Source: Shinella yambaruensis (lineage in GTDB: Bacteria; Pseudomonadota; Alphaproteobacteria; Rhizobiales; Rhizobiaceae). Taken from it: 64,000 bases of DNA. How positions within the stretch are numbered: position 1 is the stretch's first letter; each line of letters starts with the position of its first letter. Positions 34,401-42,838 of this stretch are shown piece by piece. The stretch lies in contig NZ_JALJCK010000008.1 of the NCBI RefSeq assembly GCF_022899355.1, forward strand, positions 248,001 to 312,000. Direction: 5' to 3'. The notes under the pieces were generated by a model. It did not search any database. It was given only the letters and a program-made list of their open reading frames with translations, and was not told the DNA's origin. A program made the translations under genes and the position numbers.

Positions 34401-35918
34401 ATGAGCGGTGAGGCGGTGTTTCGCATCGAGGGCGTGCGCAAGTCCTTTGGGCCGGTGACGGTGCTCCAGGGGGTGGACCTCGACCTCAGGGCCGGCGCGG
34501 TGACGGTTCTGATGGGCGCGAACGGTGCCGGCAAGTCCACGCTCGTGCGCATCCTCTCCGGCGTCTACACGCGCGATGCCGGCGCCATCGCGCTCGCCGG
34601 CCAGTCCTTCGAGCCGGCAACGCCCGCCGAGGCGATCCGCGCCGGCGTCGTCACCGTGCACCAGAACATCAATGACGGCGTCGTCGCCGATCTCGACGTC
34701 GCCACCAACCTCACGCTCGACCGGCTGAACGGGCGCGGCGCGAAACTGTTCTTCAATCCGCGCCGGGTGCGCCGCGAGGCCGCGGCTGTCGCCGCCCGCA
34801 TGGGCCTTGCCATCGATCTTGCCGCCAACATCAACGACCTGACGCTCGCCGACCGCCAGATGGTGGCGATCGCGCGGGCCATGGCGCACGAGCCGAAGGT
34901 GCTGATCCTCGACGAGCCGACCTCCTCGCTCTCCAGCGCCGAGGCCGACCGCCTGTTCGATCTCGTCGACCGGCTGAAGGCACGCGGCGTCGCCATTCTC
35001 TATATCTCGCACCGCATGTCGGATATCCGCCGCCTTGCCGACAGCATCCTCTCGCTGCGCGACGGCCGCATCACCGGCCGTTTCGAAGGGCCGGAGCTCG
35101 ATTACGAGGGCGCGGTCAACGCCATGCTCGGCCGCAAGGTCTCGGCCGGCGCGGTCGCCGTGCGCGAGGCGGGCGCTCCGGTCTTCAGCGTGCGGGACCT
35201 GAAGCTCTCCGAGCAGGCGCGGCCGTTCGATTTCGACCTCGGCGACGGCGAGATCGTCGCCGTCACCGGCCTCGTCGGCGTCGGCAAGACGGCGCTCGCC
35301 GAGACGCTCTTCGGCGCCCGCGCGCCGGCGGCGGGCGAAATGACGCTCGACGGCCGGGCCTATGCGCCGCAAAGCACGGGCCAGGCGATCGCCCGCGGCG
35401 TCTTCCTCGTCGCCAAGGACCGCGCGATCAGCGGCATCGTGCCGGATTTCAACATCTACGAGAATATCAGCCTGCCGTTCCTGCGCCGGCTCTCGGCCTT
35501 CGGCGTCGCGAGCCGCCGGGCGGAGAGGGCGAAGGCGCGCCGGCAGATCGATGCGCTCGGCGTCGTCTGCCGCAGCGAGCGCGACGAGATGCAGACGCTG
35601 TCGGGCGGCAACCAGCAGAAGGTCATGGTCGGCCGCTGGCTCTCCGAGCCCTCGCGCCTCCTCATCCTCGACGAACCGTTCCAGGGCGTCGACATCGCCG
35701 CCCGCCGCGACATCGGCGAGAAGCTGCGCGCCTCGGCCGCCGGCCGCTCCACCATCCTCTTCCTGACCGAACTCGACGAAGCCTTCGAGGTCGCCGACCG
35801 CATCCTCGTGATGTCGGAGCAGACCATCGTCGGCGCGCACCGCAACGCCGATATCGACGTCGAGCGGCTGCTCTCCGAGATCGCCGGGCAATTCTATCAA
35901 CAGGTCCATGCATCATGA
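34401..35918 (+). CDS. Sugar ABC transporter ATP-binding protein (RbsA/MglA type)
   Basis: The protein has 505 aa with two ABC domains. Domain 1 has Walker A GANGAGKST (about 36-44), LTLADRQMVAIARAMAHEPK and LILDEPTSSLS. Domain 2 has the degenerate P-loop GLVGVGKTA (about 290-298), QTLSGGNQQKVMVGRWL and LLILDEPFQGVD, as in RbsA proteins. It drives uptake through the permease encoded next. It is divergent from mtnK across the shared operator, so the cargo is probably the substrate of MtnK: methylthioribose or a similar ribose derivative. Confidence 0.93.
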   Translation: MSGEAVFRIEGVRKSFGPVTVLQGVDLDLRAGAVTVLMGANGAGKSTLVRILSGVYTRDAGAIALAGQSFEPATPAEAIRAGVVTVHQNINDGVVADLDVATNLTLDRLNGRGAKLFFNPRRVRREAAAVAARMGLAIDLAANINDLTLADRQMVAIARAMAHEPKVLILDEPTSSLSSAEADRLFDLVDRLKARGVAILYISHRMSDIRRLADSILSLRDGRITGRFEGPELDYEGAVNAMLGRKVSAGAVAVREAGAPVFSVRDLKLSEQARPFDFDLGDGEIVAVTGLVGVGKTALAETLFGARAPAAGEMTLDGRAYAPQSTGQAIARGVFLVAKDRAISGIVPDFNIYENISLPFLRRLSAFGVASRRAERAKARRQIDALGVVCRSERDEMQTLSGGNQQKVMVGRWLSEPSRLLILDEPFQGVDIAARRDIGEKLRASAAGRSTILFLTELDEAFEVADRILVMSEQTIVGAHRNADIDVERLLSEIAGQFYQQVHAS

Positions 35919-36964
35919 GCAGCGAACAGAGCAAACAGGCGGCCGCCGGCCCCGTCCCGCCGCCGGCCCTCAATGTCAGGGAAGCCGCCATCAAATACGG
36001 CTTCCTCGTGCTGCTCGCCGGCATGGTGCTCTATTTCTCGCTGGTGACGGGCGGTTTCGCCTCGCCGCAGAGCGCCGTCTTCATCCTGCAGTCCGTCTCG
36101 ATCACCGGCATCCTCGCGCTCGGCGTCACGGCGACGCTGGTCGTCGGCGGCTTCGACCTTTCCATCGGCTCCGTCGCCACCACGGCGATGATGGCCTCGT
36201 CCTATGTCATGGTGGTGATGGGCGGCGACGCGCTGACGGCGACGCTGGTCTGCCTTGCCGTCGGCGTGCTCGTCGGCCTCGTCAACGGCGTCATCATCGT
36301 CTACATGCGCGTGCCGGATCTTCTCGCCACGCTCGGCATGATGTTCCTCCTGCTCGGCCTCCAGCGCATCCCGACCGAGGGCCGCTCCATCGCGACCGGC
36401 ATGACGCTGCCGGACGGCTCGACGGCGACGGGCGCCTTCAGCCCCGCCTTCCTCGCGCTCGGCCGCCACCGCTTCGATCTGATCCTGCCCAATCTCGTGC
36501 CGGTCTCGGTCGTCGTGCTGATCGTGCTCGCCATCGTCATCTGGTTCTTCCTGGAATACACCCGCTTCGGCCGCATGATGTATGCCGTCGGCTCGAACGA
36601 GCGGGCGGCGAGCCTCGCCGGCGCCCCCGTCAACGCCTACAAGATCTCGGCCTACATCATTTCCGGCGTCTTCGCCTCGATCGGCGGCATCCTGCTCGCC
36701 GCCCGTCTCGGCCGCGGCGACATCGCCTCCGGCAACAACCTGCTTCTCGACGCCGTCGCCGCCGCGCTGATCGGCTTTGCCGTGCTGGGCGCGGCCAAGC
36801 CGAACGCCTTCGGCACCGCCGTCGGCGCGCTCTTCGTCGGCATCCTCCTGCAGGGCCTGACGATGATGAACGCGCCCTATTACACGCAGGATTTCATCAA
36901 GGGCGCGGTGCTCGTCATCGCCCTGATCTTCACCTTTGCGCTCTCGAAAAGAGGCAAACGCTGA
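35915..36964 (+). CDS. Sugar ABC transporter permease (RbsC type)
   Basis: The protein has 349 aa with about 8-10 membrane segments: YGFLVLLAGMVLYFSLVTGG, TGILALGVTATLVVGGFDLS (the conserved GGFDLSIGS motif), VCLAVGVLVGLVNGVIIVYM and others. The cytoplasmic loop FGRMMYAVGSNERAASLAG is the RbsC coupling motif. It overlaps the ATPase gene by 4 bases. Confidence 0.93.
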   Translation: MSSEQSKQAAAGPVPPPALNVREAAIKYGFLVLLAGMVLYFSLVTGGFASPQSAVFILQSVSITGILALGVTATLVVGGFDLSIGSVATTAMMASSYVMVVMGGDALTATLVCLAVGVLVGLVNGVIIVYMRVPDLLATLGMMFLLLGLQRIPTEGRSIATGMTLPDGSTATGAFSPAFLALGRHRFDLILPNLVPVSVVVLIVLAIVIWFFLEYTRFGRMMYAVGSNERAASLAGAPVNAYKISAYIISGVFASIGGILLAARLGRGDIASGNNLLLDAVAAALIGFAVLGAAKPNAFGTAVGALFVGILLQGLTMMNAPYYTQDFIKGAVLVIALIFTFALSKRGKR

Positions 36965-37010
36965 GACCGCTCAGCGGACAACCAAAAGTTCACCAGTGGA
37001 GGAGACTGAC

Positions 37011-38054
37011 ATGAACCTTACTCGCAGAACCCTGGGCAAATTAACGCTCGGGCTGATGGGCGCGGCGGCCTTCGCCGTGCCGTCCTTCGCCGCCGACATG
37101 CCGGCGCCCTTCGACAAGCCCGGCGACGTGAAGATCGCGCTCGTGCGCTACCTTTCGACCGGCGACTTCTTCCAGTCCTATCTCGCCGGCGTCGAGGCGC
37201 AGGCGAAAGCCATCGGCGTGGAGTTGCAGGTCTTCGACAGCCGCCAGGACGCGGCCCTCCAGGCCGACATGGTCGACCAGGCGATCGCGCTCGGCGTTCA
37301 GGGCATCATCATCCAGCACGGCCTGACGGAATCCATGAAGGAGGCCGCCCAGCGCGCGGTCGATGCCGGCATCAAGGTCGTCGCCTTCGACGTCAACGTC
37401 GAGAACGAGAAGATCCCGCAGATCGAGCAGTCCGACCGCGACCTCGCGCGCCTTGCCCTCGAACAGGCGATCAAGGACAATGGCGAGAGCTTCAAGGCGG
37501 GCTATGTCTACGTCGCCGGCATCGCGCCGCTCGACCGCCGCGACGAGACCTGGAAGGAATTCAAGGCGAAGTATCCGGGCATCAACGAGGCCGCCCAGTT
37601 CGGCACGATGGACAACCCGATCGCCAACTCGGTCGCCAACCAGGCCCGCTCGGTGATCTCCGCCAATCCCGACATCACCGTGATGTTCGCCCCCTATGAC
37701 GAATTCGCCAAGGGCGTGAAGATCGCCGTCGACGAGGCGGGCCTCTCCTCCAGCGTGAAGATCTACTCGGCCGACATCTCGACCTCCGATATCGCCGCCA
37801 TGCGCGAATCCGGCTCCGCCTGGGTCGCGACGGCCGCGACGAACCCGGCCGTGGTCGGCCAGGTCTCCGTCCGCTCGCTGGCCATGCTGCTCGCCGGCGA
37901 GGATCCCGGCAAGCAGGTCATCGTGCCGCCGACGCTGATCACCCAGCAGGACCTCAACGACCAGGACATCAAGAACATGGAGGAGCTCGGCGCCAAGCTG
38001 CCGCAGTTCGCCCATGCCGACGTCGCCATGCCGGCATGGATGCCGAAGCCGTGA
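37011..38054 (+). CDS. Sugar ABC transporter substrate-binding protein
   Basis: The protein has 347 aa. A signal peptide with twin-arginine-like basic start (NLTRRTLGKLTLGLMGAAAF, cleavage after SFA near 27) precedes a Peripla_BP_4 domain: IALVRYLSTGDFFQSYLAGV, MVDQAIALGVQGIIIQHGLT, VAFDVNVENEKIPQIEQSDR. GGAGGAGAC precedes the ATG at 37011; the frame open from 36936 has no ribosome site. It is the periplasmic receptor of the importer divergent from mtnK. Confidence 0.92.
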   Translation: MNLTRRTLGKLTLGLMGAAAFAVPSFAADMPAPFDKPGDVKIALVRYLSTGDFFQSYLAGVEAQAKAIGVELQVFDSRQDAALQADMVDQAIALGVQGIIIQHGLTESMKEAAQRAVDAGIKVVAFDVNVENEKIPQIEQSDRDLARLALEQAIKDNGESFKAGYVYVAGIAPLDRRDETWKEFKAKYPGINEAAQFGTMDNPIANSVANQARSVISANPDITVMFAPYDEFAKGVKIAVDEAGLSSSVKIYSADISTSDIAAMRESGSAWVATAATNPAVVGQVSVRSLAMLLAGEDPGKQVIVPPTLITQQDLNDQDIKNMEELGAKLPQFAHADVAMPAWMPKP

Positions 38055-38080
38055 TTTTTCGGGCACGTTTTGGTTGCGGG

Positions 38081-38106
38081 AGGGCGGTCCACAAGGCCGC
38101 CCTTTC
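38081..38106 (+). terminator. Terminator of the sugar ABC operon
   Basis: AGGGCGG and CCGCCCT form a 7-bp stem 27 bases after the stop codon, followed by a short T run (TTTCC). It separates the ABC operon from the toxin-antitoxin promoter. Confidence 0.6.
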
Positions 38107-38121
38107 CGTTCGGCCCCAAGG

Positions 38122-38156
38122 TTGTCCCGGACCATTTAAAGGACTATATCTGGTCC
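38122..38156 (+). promoter_or_regulatory. Toxin-antitoxin promoter with overlapping operator
   Basis: TTGTCC (38122-38127) and TATATC (38145-38150) are exactly 17 bases apart. GGACCA (38129-38134) and TGGTCC (38151-38156) are inverted arms that bracket the spacer and -10 box, the expected arrangement for repression by a Phd-type antitoxin complex. Confidence 0.65.
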
Positions 38157-38171
38157 AAAGGAGCCGTCGCG

Positions 38172-38447
38172 ATGAAGCTTTCCGAACAGGTCCGGCCGAT
38201 CAGCTACTTGAAGGCGCATGCGCCGGAGGTCGTCCGCTCTCTGGCGGAAACCCGCCGGCCCGTGGTGCTGACCGTGCATGGCGAGGCCAAGGCCGTGCTT
38301 CAGGACGTCGGCCAATATGAAGAAACCCAGGAGACCCTGGCCCTCCTCAAGGTCCTGGCCCTGACCAATCGCCAGGTGGACGAGGGCAAGGTGCGCCCGG
38401 CCGGCGAAGCCTTCACGCAGATCCGGCAGCGCCTCGCCGAACGCTGA
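38172..38447 (+). CDS. Phd/YefM family antitoxin
   Basis: The protein has 91 aa. LSEQVRPISYLKAHAPEVVR is the YefM/Phd N-terminal DNA-binding region (the SxxKAH pattern), followed by RPVVLTVHGEAKAVLQDV. The C-terminal helix (ALTNRQVDEGKVRPAGEAFT) would bind the toxin. AAAGGAG stands 8 bases before the ATG. The stop overlaps the toxin start by one base (TGATG). It represses its own promoter by family precedent. Confidence 0.9.
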   Translation: MKLSEQVRPISYLKAHAPEVVRSLAETRRPVVLTVHGEAKAVLQDVGQYEETQETLALLKVLALTNRQVDEGKVRPAGEAFTQIRQRLAER

Positions 38448-38770
38448 TGGGCTGGCGCGTTCTTCTCTCCGAGGACGCCGAACGGGATATCGAATACCTC
38501 TATCGCTTCATCGCCCGCCGCGACGGGGCGGAAACCGCCGAGCGCATTCTCGGCGAGATCGAGGCGGCCGCGATGAGCCTCGAAGAATTCCCGGAGCGCG
38601 GGAGCATCCCGAGGGAATTGGTATCCATCGGGATCGGCGACTATCGCGAGATCCATCACAAACCCTGGCGCATGATCTACCGTATCATGGGATCGGACGT
38701 CGTCATCTATTGTGTCGTCGACGGCCGCCGGGACATGCAGTCGTTTCTTGAGCGCCGGCTTCTTCGATAG
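38447..38770 (+). CDS. RelE/ParE family toxin
   Basis: The protein has 107 aa. VLLSEDAERDIEYLYRFIAR, ERILGEIEAAAMSLEEFPER and YREIHHKPWRMIYRIMGSDV are the RelE/ParE scaffold; the sequence looks closer to ParE (gyrase-directed) than to RelE, since the RelE catalytic basic cluster is not obvious. Translationally coupled to the Phd-type antitoxin. It forms an isolated module between the sugar ABC operon and the convergent aldolase gene. Confidence 0.9.
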   Translation: MGWRVLLSEDAERDIEYLYRFIARRDGAETAERILGEIEAAAMSLEEFPERGSIPRELVSIGIGDYREIHHKPWRMIYRIMGSDVVIYCVVDGRRDMQSFLERRLLR

Positions 38771-38819
38771 GGTTTCGGGACGAGCCGCAAGCCGCTCCCT
38801 TTGTCTTCTCTTCGATAGC

Positions 38820-40874
38820 TCAGCGCATCGCGGCCGCGATATTGCCGCCGTCGACGGTGGTCACGTCGGCGGTCGTGCGTTCGGCGAGCGCGTGGTGCAC
38901 GAAGGCGCGGGCGACGTCCTCGGCGGTCACTTCGAGGCCGAGCAGGTTGCCGCCCATATAGTCCTTGACGGAAAGGCCGCGGGCCGCGGCGCGGCTCTCG
39001 ATCATCTCGTCGTTGAGCAGGCCCGAGCGGATGCGGTCGGCGTTGACGGCGTTGACGCGGATATGGTCGGCGCCGTGCTCCAGCGCGTATTGCCGCGACA
39101 GGAACAGCGTCGCGGCCTTCGGCAGGCCGTAGGCGCCGAATTTCGCACCCGGATTGACCGCCTGCTTGGAGGCGTTGAAGAGCAGCACGCCGCCGGTCTT
39201 CTGCGCCTTCATGATGCGCACGGCGTTCTGCGCGACGCTCTGGTGGGCGAAGAAGTTCAGTTCGAAGCTCTTGCGCAGCAACGCGTCGTCCATCGTGGCG
39301 ATCGGGCTTTCCCATGCCGCGCCCGCATTGGAAACGACGATGTCGACGCCGCCGAAGGTGGCGACGGCCTGATCGAAGGCGGCGCGCACGCAGGCGGGAT
39401 CGGTGATGTCGGCGGCGATGCCGATCGAATGGTTGCCGGCGGCCTTCGCCACCGCCGCCGCCTTCCCGCCGTCGAGGTCGAGCACGACGGCATGCGCGCC
39501 TTCCGCCACGAAGGCCTTGGCGATCGCCGCGCCGATGGCGCCCGCGCCGCCGGTGACGAGCACGACCTGGCCGGTGAACGGCTTCGGCCTGGCGCCCGCC
39601 AGCTTCGCCTGCTCCAGCGACCAGTATTCGAGGTCGAAGAGGTCCGGCCGGCTGACCGGCTCGAAGCGGCCGACGGATTCCGCGTCGCGCGCCGCCTCGA
39701 TCCACATCTCGCCGACATCGACGGCGATCGTCGCGTCCTTGTAGGTGCGGCCATGGCCGAACATGCCGAGGCCGGGCACCAGCGTCAGGCGCGGCATCGG
39801 ATCGAGCATGACGCGCCTGATGTCGTCGCGGGCGTCGTTGCTGCGGAAATAGTCGGTGTAGGCGGCCGCAAAGGCGGCGACCCTTTCGTCGATCACGGCG
39901 CGATAGCCGGCAAGGTCGTCCTTCGCCGGGGCCGGCAGCACCATCGGCCCCGTCTTGATGCGGATCGAGAGGTCGGGCGTCGAGACGCCGCGGGCGGCCA
40001 TGTCCGCGACTTGCGCCGCGTTGACGAAATCCAGGATCGCCGGGGAGGCGCGGAAGACGCTGACCATGCGGTCGTAGCGCCCTTCGCCCCTGTCGACGGC
40101 GACGGCGCCGCGCAGCATCGGCGCGATGTCGCCGGGGTCGGCGAGCGCGGCGGGAAGCGCGGCCGGCGTGAACGGGTTGCGGCCGTTCCGCTTCACATGA
40201 TCCTCGGCCAGGGTGACATGGTGGATCATCCGGTCATAGGCTTCCTTCGCCGTTTCGCCGAAGGTGAAGATGCCGTGCTTGTCGAGGATCAGGCCCTCGA
40301 CCGTCGGGTCCCGGTCGAACACCTCGGCGGCCGCCTTGGCGAGGGCGAAGCCGGGCATGATATAGGGCACGAAGCCCATCCTCTTGCCGAAGAGTTCGGC
40401 GCACATGCTTGCGCTCTCCGCCTGGTCGGCGATGGCGAGGATGGCGGTCGAATGGGTGTGGTCGACGAATTTGTGCGGCAGGAAGGCGTGCAGCAGCGCC
40501 TCGACGGACGGGTTCGGCGCGCCGGGATCGATGAGGTTGGCGCGCAGCAGCGTCACCATGTCCTCGTCCGAGAGTTTTGGCAGCTTGCGGCTCTTCAGCA
40601 GCGGGCCGATCTTCACCGCGGGCAGGCCCGGCGGCTCGATCGTGCCCATGTCCCAGCCGCTGCCCTTGACGCAGAGCACGGCATGCACGTCGCCGACGAG
40701 GTCGGTCATCTCCGTCTTCACCGAGGTGTTGCCGCCGCCATGCAGCACGAGCCGGGGCTCGCCGCCGAGGAGCCGCGTCGTATAGGTGCGCAGCGCCAGG
40801 TCCCGGTTGACGCCCTTCGCGGCATAGCCGGCGACGACCTGTTCCGCCTCGTCGTCGCGCCAGAGATTTTCCAT
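38820..40874 (-). CDS. Bifunctional class II aldolase / short-chain dehydrogenase
   Basis: The protein has 684 aa. Residues 1-~340 form a class II (AraD/fucose type) aldolase with HGGGNTSVK and zinc histidines H139, H141 (VDHTHSTA) and H200 (DKHGIF). Residues ~430-684 form an SDR with TGGAGAIG at 441-448, NAG (VVSNAGAAW) and Y-x3-K in AYGLPKAATL. This is the architecture of rhizobial rhamnulose-1-phosphate aldolase/lactaldehyde dehydrogenase. No other rhamnose genes are here; beside mtnK/mtnA it could cleave methylthio- or deoxyribulose-1-phosphate to dihydroxyacetone phosphate and an aldehyde handled by the SDR. It lies 60 bases after the SorC gene, probably cotranscribed. Confidence 0.88.
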   Translation of the reverse strand: MENLWRDDEAEQVVAGYAAKGVNRDLALRTYTTRLLGGEPRLVLHGGGNTSVKTEMTDLVGDVHAVLCVKGSGWDMGTIEPPGLPAVKIGPLLKSRKLPKLSDEDMVTLLRANLIDPGAPNPSVEALLHAFLPHKFVDHTHSTAILAIADQAESASMCAELFGKRMGFVPYIMPGFALAKAAAEVFDRDPTVEGLILDKHGIFTFGETAKEAYDRMIHHVTLAEDHVKRNGRNPFTPAALPAALADPGDIAPMLRGAVAVDRGEGRYDRMVSVFRASPAILDFVNAAQVADMAARGVSTPDLSIRIKTGPMVLPAPAKDDLAGYRAVIDERVAAFAAAYTDYFRSNDARDDIRRVMLDPMPRLTLVPGLGMFGHGRTYKDATIAVDVGEMWIEAARDAESVGRFEPVSRPDLFDLEYWSLEQAKLAGARPKPFTGQVVLVTGGAGAIGAAIAKAFVAEGAHAVVLDLDGGKAAAVAKAAGNHSIGIAADITDPACVRAAFDQAVATFGGVDIVVSNAGAAWESPIATMDDALLRKSFELNFFAHQSVAQNAVRIMKAQKTGGVLLFNASKQAVNPGAKFGAYGLPKAATLFLSRQYALEHGADHIRVNAVNADRIRSGLLNDEMIESRAAARGLSVKDYMGGNLLGLEVTAEDVARAFVHHALAERTTADVTTVDGGNIAAAMR

Positions 40875-40934
40875 CGTGTTCAGCCTCCCGATAACCGGCC
40901 CGGCCGGCATCGGCGGACCGCACATTTTCCTGGC

Positions 40935-41906
40935 TCAGCGCCCGGCCTTGCCGAGCCCTTCGCGGTTCCAGCGGTCCAGCACCCGCCGTGCCATCGATGC
41001 CGTGACGATGAGATGCGAGGCGAAGCCGCCCTTCAGCGCCGCCATCAGCGGTTCGAACTTGCTGTCCTCCTGCACGACGAGCATGCGCTTGCGGATCGCG
41101 CGGATGGAGGCGAGGTCGGCGGAGATGCAGCGCCGGTTGTGCTCGCAGTCCATCCACTGGCCGTCGTGGTCGATGAGCTGGCCGGCGATGACGCCGGCCG
41201 CGCCCCGCTCGCCCATCGCATGCATGTCGGCGGCCGAGAGCGCGCCGCATTTGACGAGATGGCTGTCATCCTCGATGCCGCCGACGGAATAGAGCGCGAG
41301 CTGGCAGTCGGAAATCGTCGCGAGCTGTTCCCTGATGACCGGCTCGCCGCGCAGCTCCTCGGCCAGCCGCTCGGAGGACAGCACGAGCGGCGCATAGAAA
41401 TTGATGCCCTCCGCATTGAGGCGGCGGGCGATTTCCGTGGTGCACTGGTCGGGACGATAGGAATAGGGCGCGCCGAGATTGCCGCAGAGCTGCACGACGG
41501 TGACGCCGCTGAGATCGGCGAAGGGCATGACATCGGCGATGTGATAGACGGTGCGGCCCCAGGCGACGCCGATCCGGTCGCCCTTGTTGATGAGTTCGAG
41601 GAAGACCGAGGCGGCGACGACGGGCATTTCGGCGGCCGGGTCCATGGCCTGCCGGTCCTCCGGCACCAGCCAGGCCGTCGTCAGCCCCGTGGCGTCCTCC
41701 AGCTCGCGGGCGAGAACGTCGTCGGAAAAGAGGTCCGTCGAGGTGGTGATGGTGACGATGCCCATCTCGCGCGCCTTGCGCAGATACATGGCGATGGAGG
41801 CGCGGGAGATTTCCAGCTTCTGCGCCACTTCATCCTGCCGCAGCCCATGCGTATAATAGAGCCAGGCGGCCTTGTGGATGATCTGGTCGTTGGCGCGAAT
41901 GGGCAT
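40935..41906 (-). CDS. SorC/DeoR-type sugar-binding transcriptional regulator
   Basis: The protein has 323 aa from this start. HKAAWLYYTHGLRQDEVAQK and EISRASIAMYLRKAREMGIV are the HTH. The rest is the SorC sugar-binding domain (DRIGVAWGRTVYHIADVM, VVQLCGNLGAPYSYRPD, CGALSAADMHAMGERGAAGV). It responds to a phosphorylated sugar. I start at 41906 because GAGAG lies upstream; an in-frame ATG at 41936 has no ribosome site and overlaps the TTGACATT element. It probably controls the aldolase gene downstream and, judging by the shared TTGACATT element, perhaps also the mtnK and ABC operons. Confidence 0.87.
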   Translation of the reverse strand: MPIRANDQIIHKAAWLYYTHGLRQDEVAQKLEISRASIAMYLRKAREMGIVTITTSTDLFSDDVLARELEDATGLTTAWLVPEDRQAMDPAAEMPVVAASVFLELINKGDRIGVAWGRTVYHIADVMPFADLSGVTVVQLCGNLGAPYSYRPDQCTTEIARRLNAEGINFYAPLVLSSERLAEELRGEPVIREQLATISDCQLALYSVGGIEDDSHLVKCGALSAADMHAMGERGAAGVIAGQLIDHDGQWMDCEHNRRCISADLASIRAIRKRMLVVQEDSKFEPLMAALKGGFASHLIVTASMARRVLDRWNREGLGKAGR

Positions 41907-41929
41907 AAAGGGTCTCTCGCGAAGGGATT

Positions 41930-41961
41930 TTGACATTATTCATTGTCGCTGACAAAAGTCA
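41930..41961. promoter_or_regulatory. SorC promoter region with TTGACATT and TGAC-N4-GTCA
   Basis: TTGACATT (41930-41937) repeats 8 of 11 bases of the arm at 34351-34361, and TGACAAAAGTCA (41950-41961) is a perfect 12-bp inverted repeat, both just upstream of the SorC start. They are candidate autoregulatory sites. Confidence 0.4.
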
Positions 41962-42085
41962 ATGCGCTGGAATCGTGCTGCCCCGAAGCCTCGCGACCAT
42001 CCGTTTTCCTTCACGCGAATACAGCGGAAGGGCATCGGCCGCTTCCGCTGTCCGCGTCTTCCATGAGAGGCGCGCGCCGCGCGTC

Positions 42086-42826
42086 CTATGCGTTGGTGCC
42101 GCCGTCGATGACGTGTTCGGCGCCCGTCACGAAGCGGGCCTCTGGCCCTGCCAGCCAGATGGCGAATGCCGCTATGTCGTCCGGGCTGCCGAAGCGCGGG
42201 ATCGCCATCGTCGCGCGCTGCGTGTCCGCCGTCTCGCCTGTCGCCGGGTTCATGTCCGTATCGGTGGAGCCCGGGTGGATGATGTTGGCGGTGATCCCCC
42301 TTGGCCCGAGGTCGCGGGCGATGCCGCGCGTGAAGCCCGACAGCGCCGCCTTGCTCAGCGCATAGAGGCTGATGCCCGGCCAGGGCACGCGCTGCGCCAG
42401 GTTGCTGCCGATGGTGATGATCCGGCCGCCATCGGGCATGTGGGCGATGGCTTGCCGGGTGGCGACGAAGACGGCGCGCACATTGACGTCGATCGTGCGG
42501 TCGAAATCCTCCAGCGTCAGGTCGGAGAGCGGCGCGGCATGGAAGATGCCGGCATTGTTGACGAGGATGTCGATGCGGCCCTCGGCCTTCGCCGTTGCGT
42601 CGACGGCCGCCGCGAGGGCCGCGGCGTCGCGATTGTCGGCCTTGATGGCAACGGCCCTGCCGCCGGCGGCCTCGATGGCCGCAACGGTGGCCGCGGCCGC
42701 GGCCTCCGCGCTGGCATAGGTGAGGGTGACGCGCGCGCCTTCCCGCGCCAGCCGCCGGGCGATCGCCGCGCCCATGCCCCTGCTGCCGCCGGTGACGAGG
42801 GCGGTTTTTCCGTCGAGATTTGCCAT
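42086..42826 (-). CDS. Short-chain dehydrogenase/reductase
   Basis: The protein has 246 aa and is a classical SDR: TGGSRGMG cofactor motif (about 13-20), NNAG (ILVNNAGIFH), catalytic serine in ITIGSNLAQ, Y-x3-K in SLYALSKAAL, and a C-terminal GAEHVIDGGTNA. It resembles FabG-like oxidoreductases that are often paired with TetR regulators; the substrate is unknown. It is divergent from the TetR gene, with two operators between. The start at 42826 fits the family; 20 further upstream codons would cross the operator. Confidence 0.9.
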   Translation of the reverse strand: MANLDGKTALVTGGSRGMGAAIARRLAREGARVTLTYASAEAAAAATVAAIEAAGGRAVAIKADNRDAAALAAAVDATAKAEGRIDILVNNAGIFHAAPLSDLTLEDFDRTIDVNVRAVFVATRQAIAHMPDGGRIITIGSNLAQRVPWPGISLYALSKAALSGFTRGIARDLGPRGITANIIHPGSTDTDMNPATGETADTQRATMAIPRFGSPDDIAAFAIWLAGPEARFVTGAEHVIDGGTNA

Positions 42827-42838
42827 GTCCTGCCTTTC

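Noticed and set aside
38820..40874. Confident assignment as rhamnose-pathway RhaD
   Set aside because: The architecture fits, but no other rhamnose gene is in the window and the neighbours concern methylthioribose-type sugars, so the substrate is left open.
38712..41933. 1073-codon plus-strand frame over the aldolase fusion and SorC gene
   Set aside because: It is antisense to two recognised genes and its translation is low-complexity Gly/Ala/Arg/His-rich shadow sequence.
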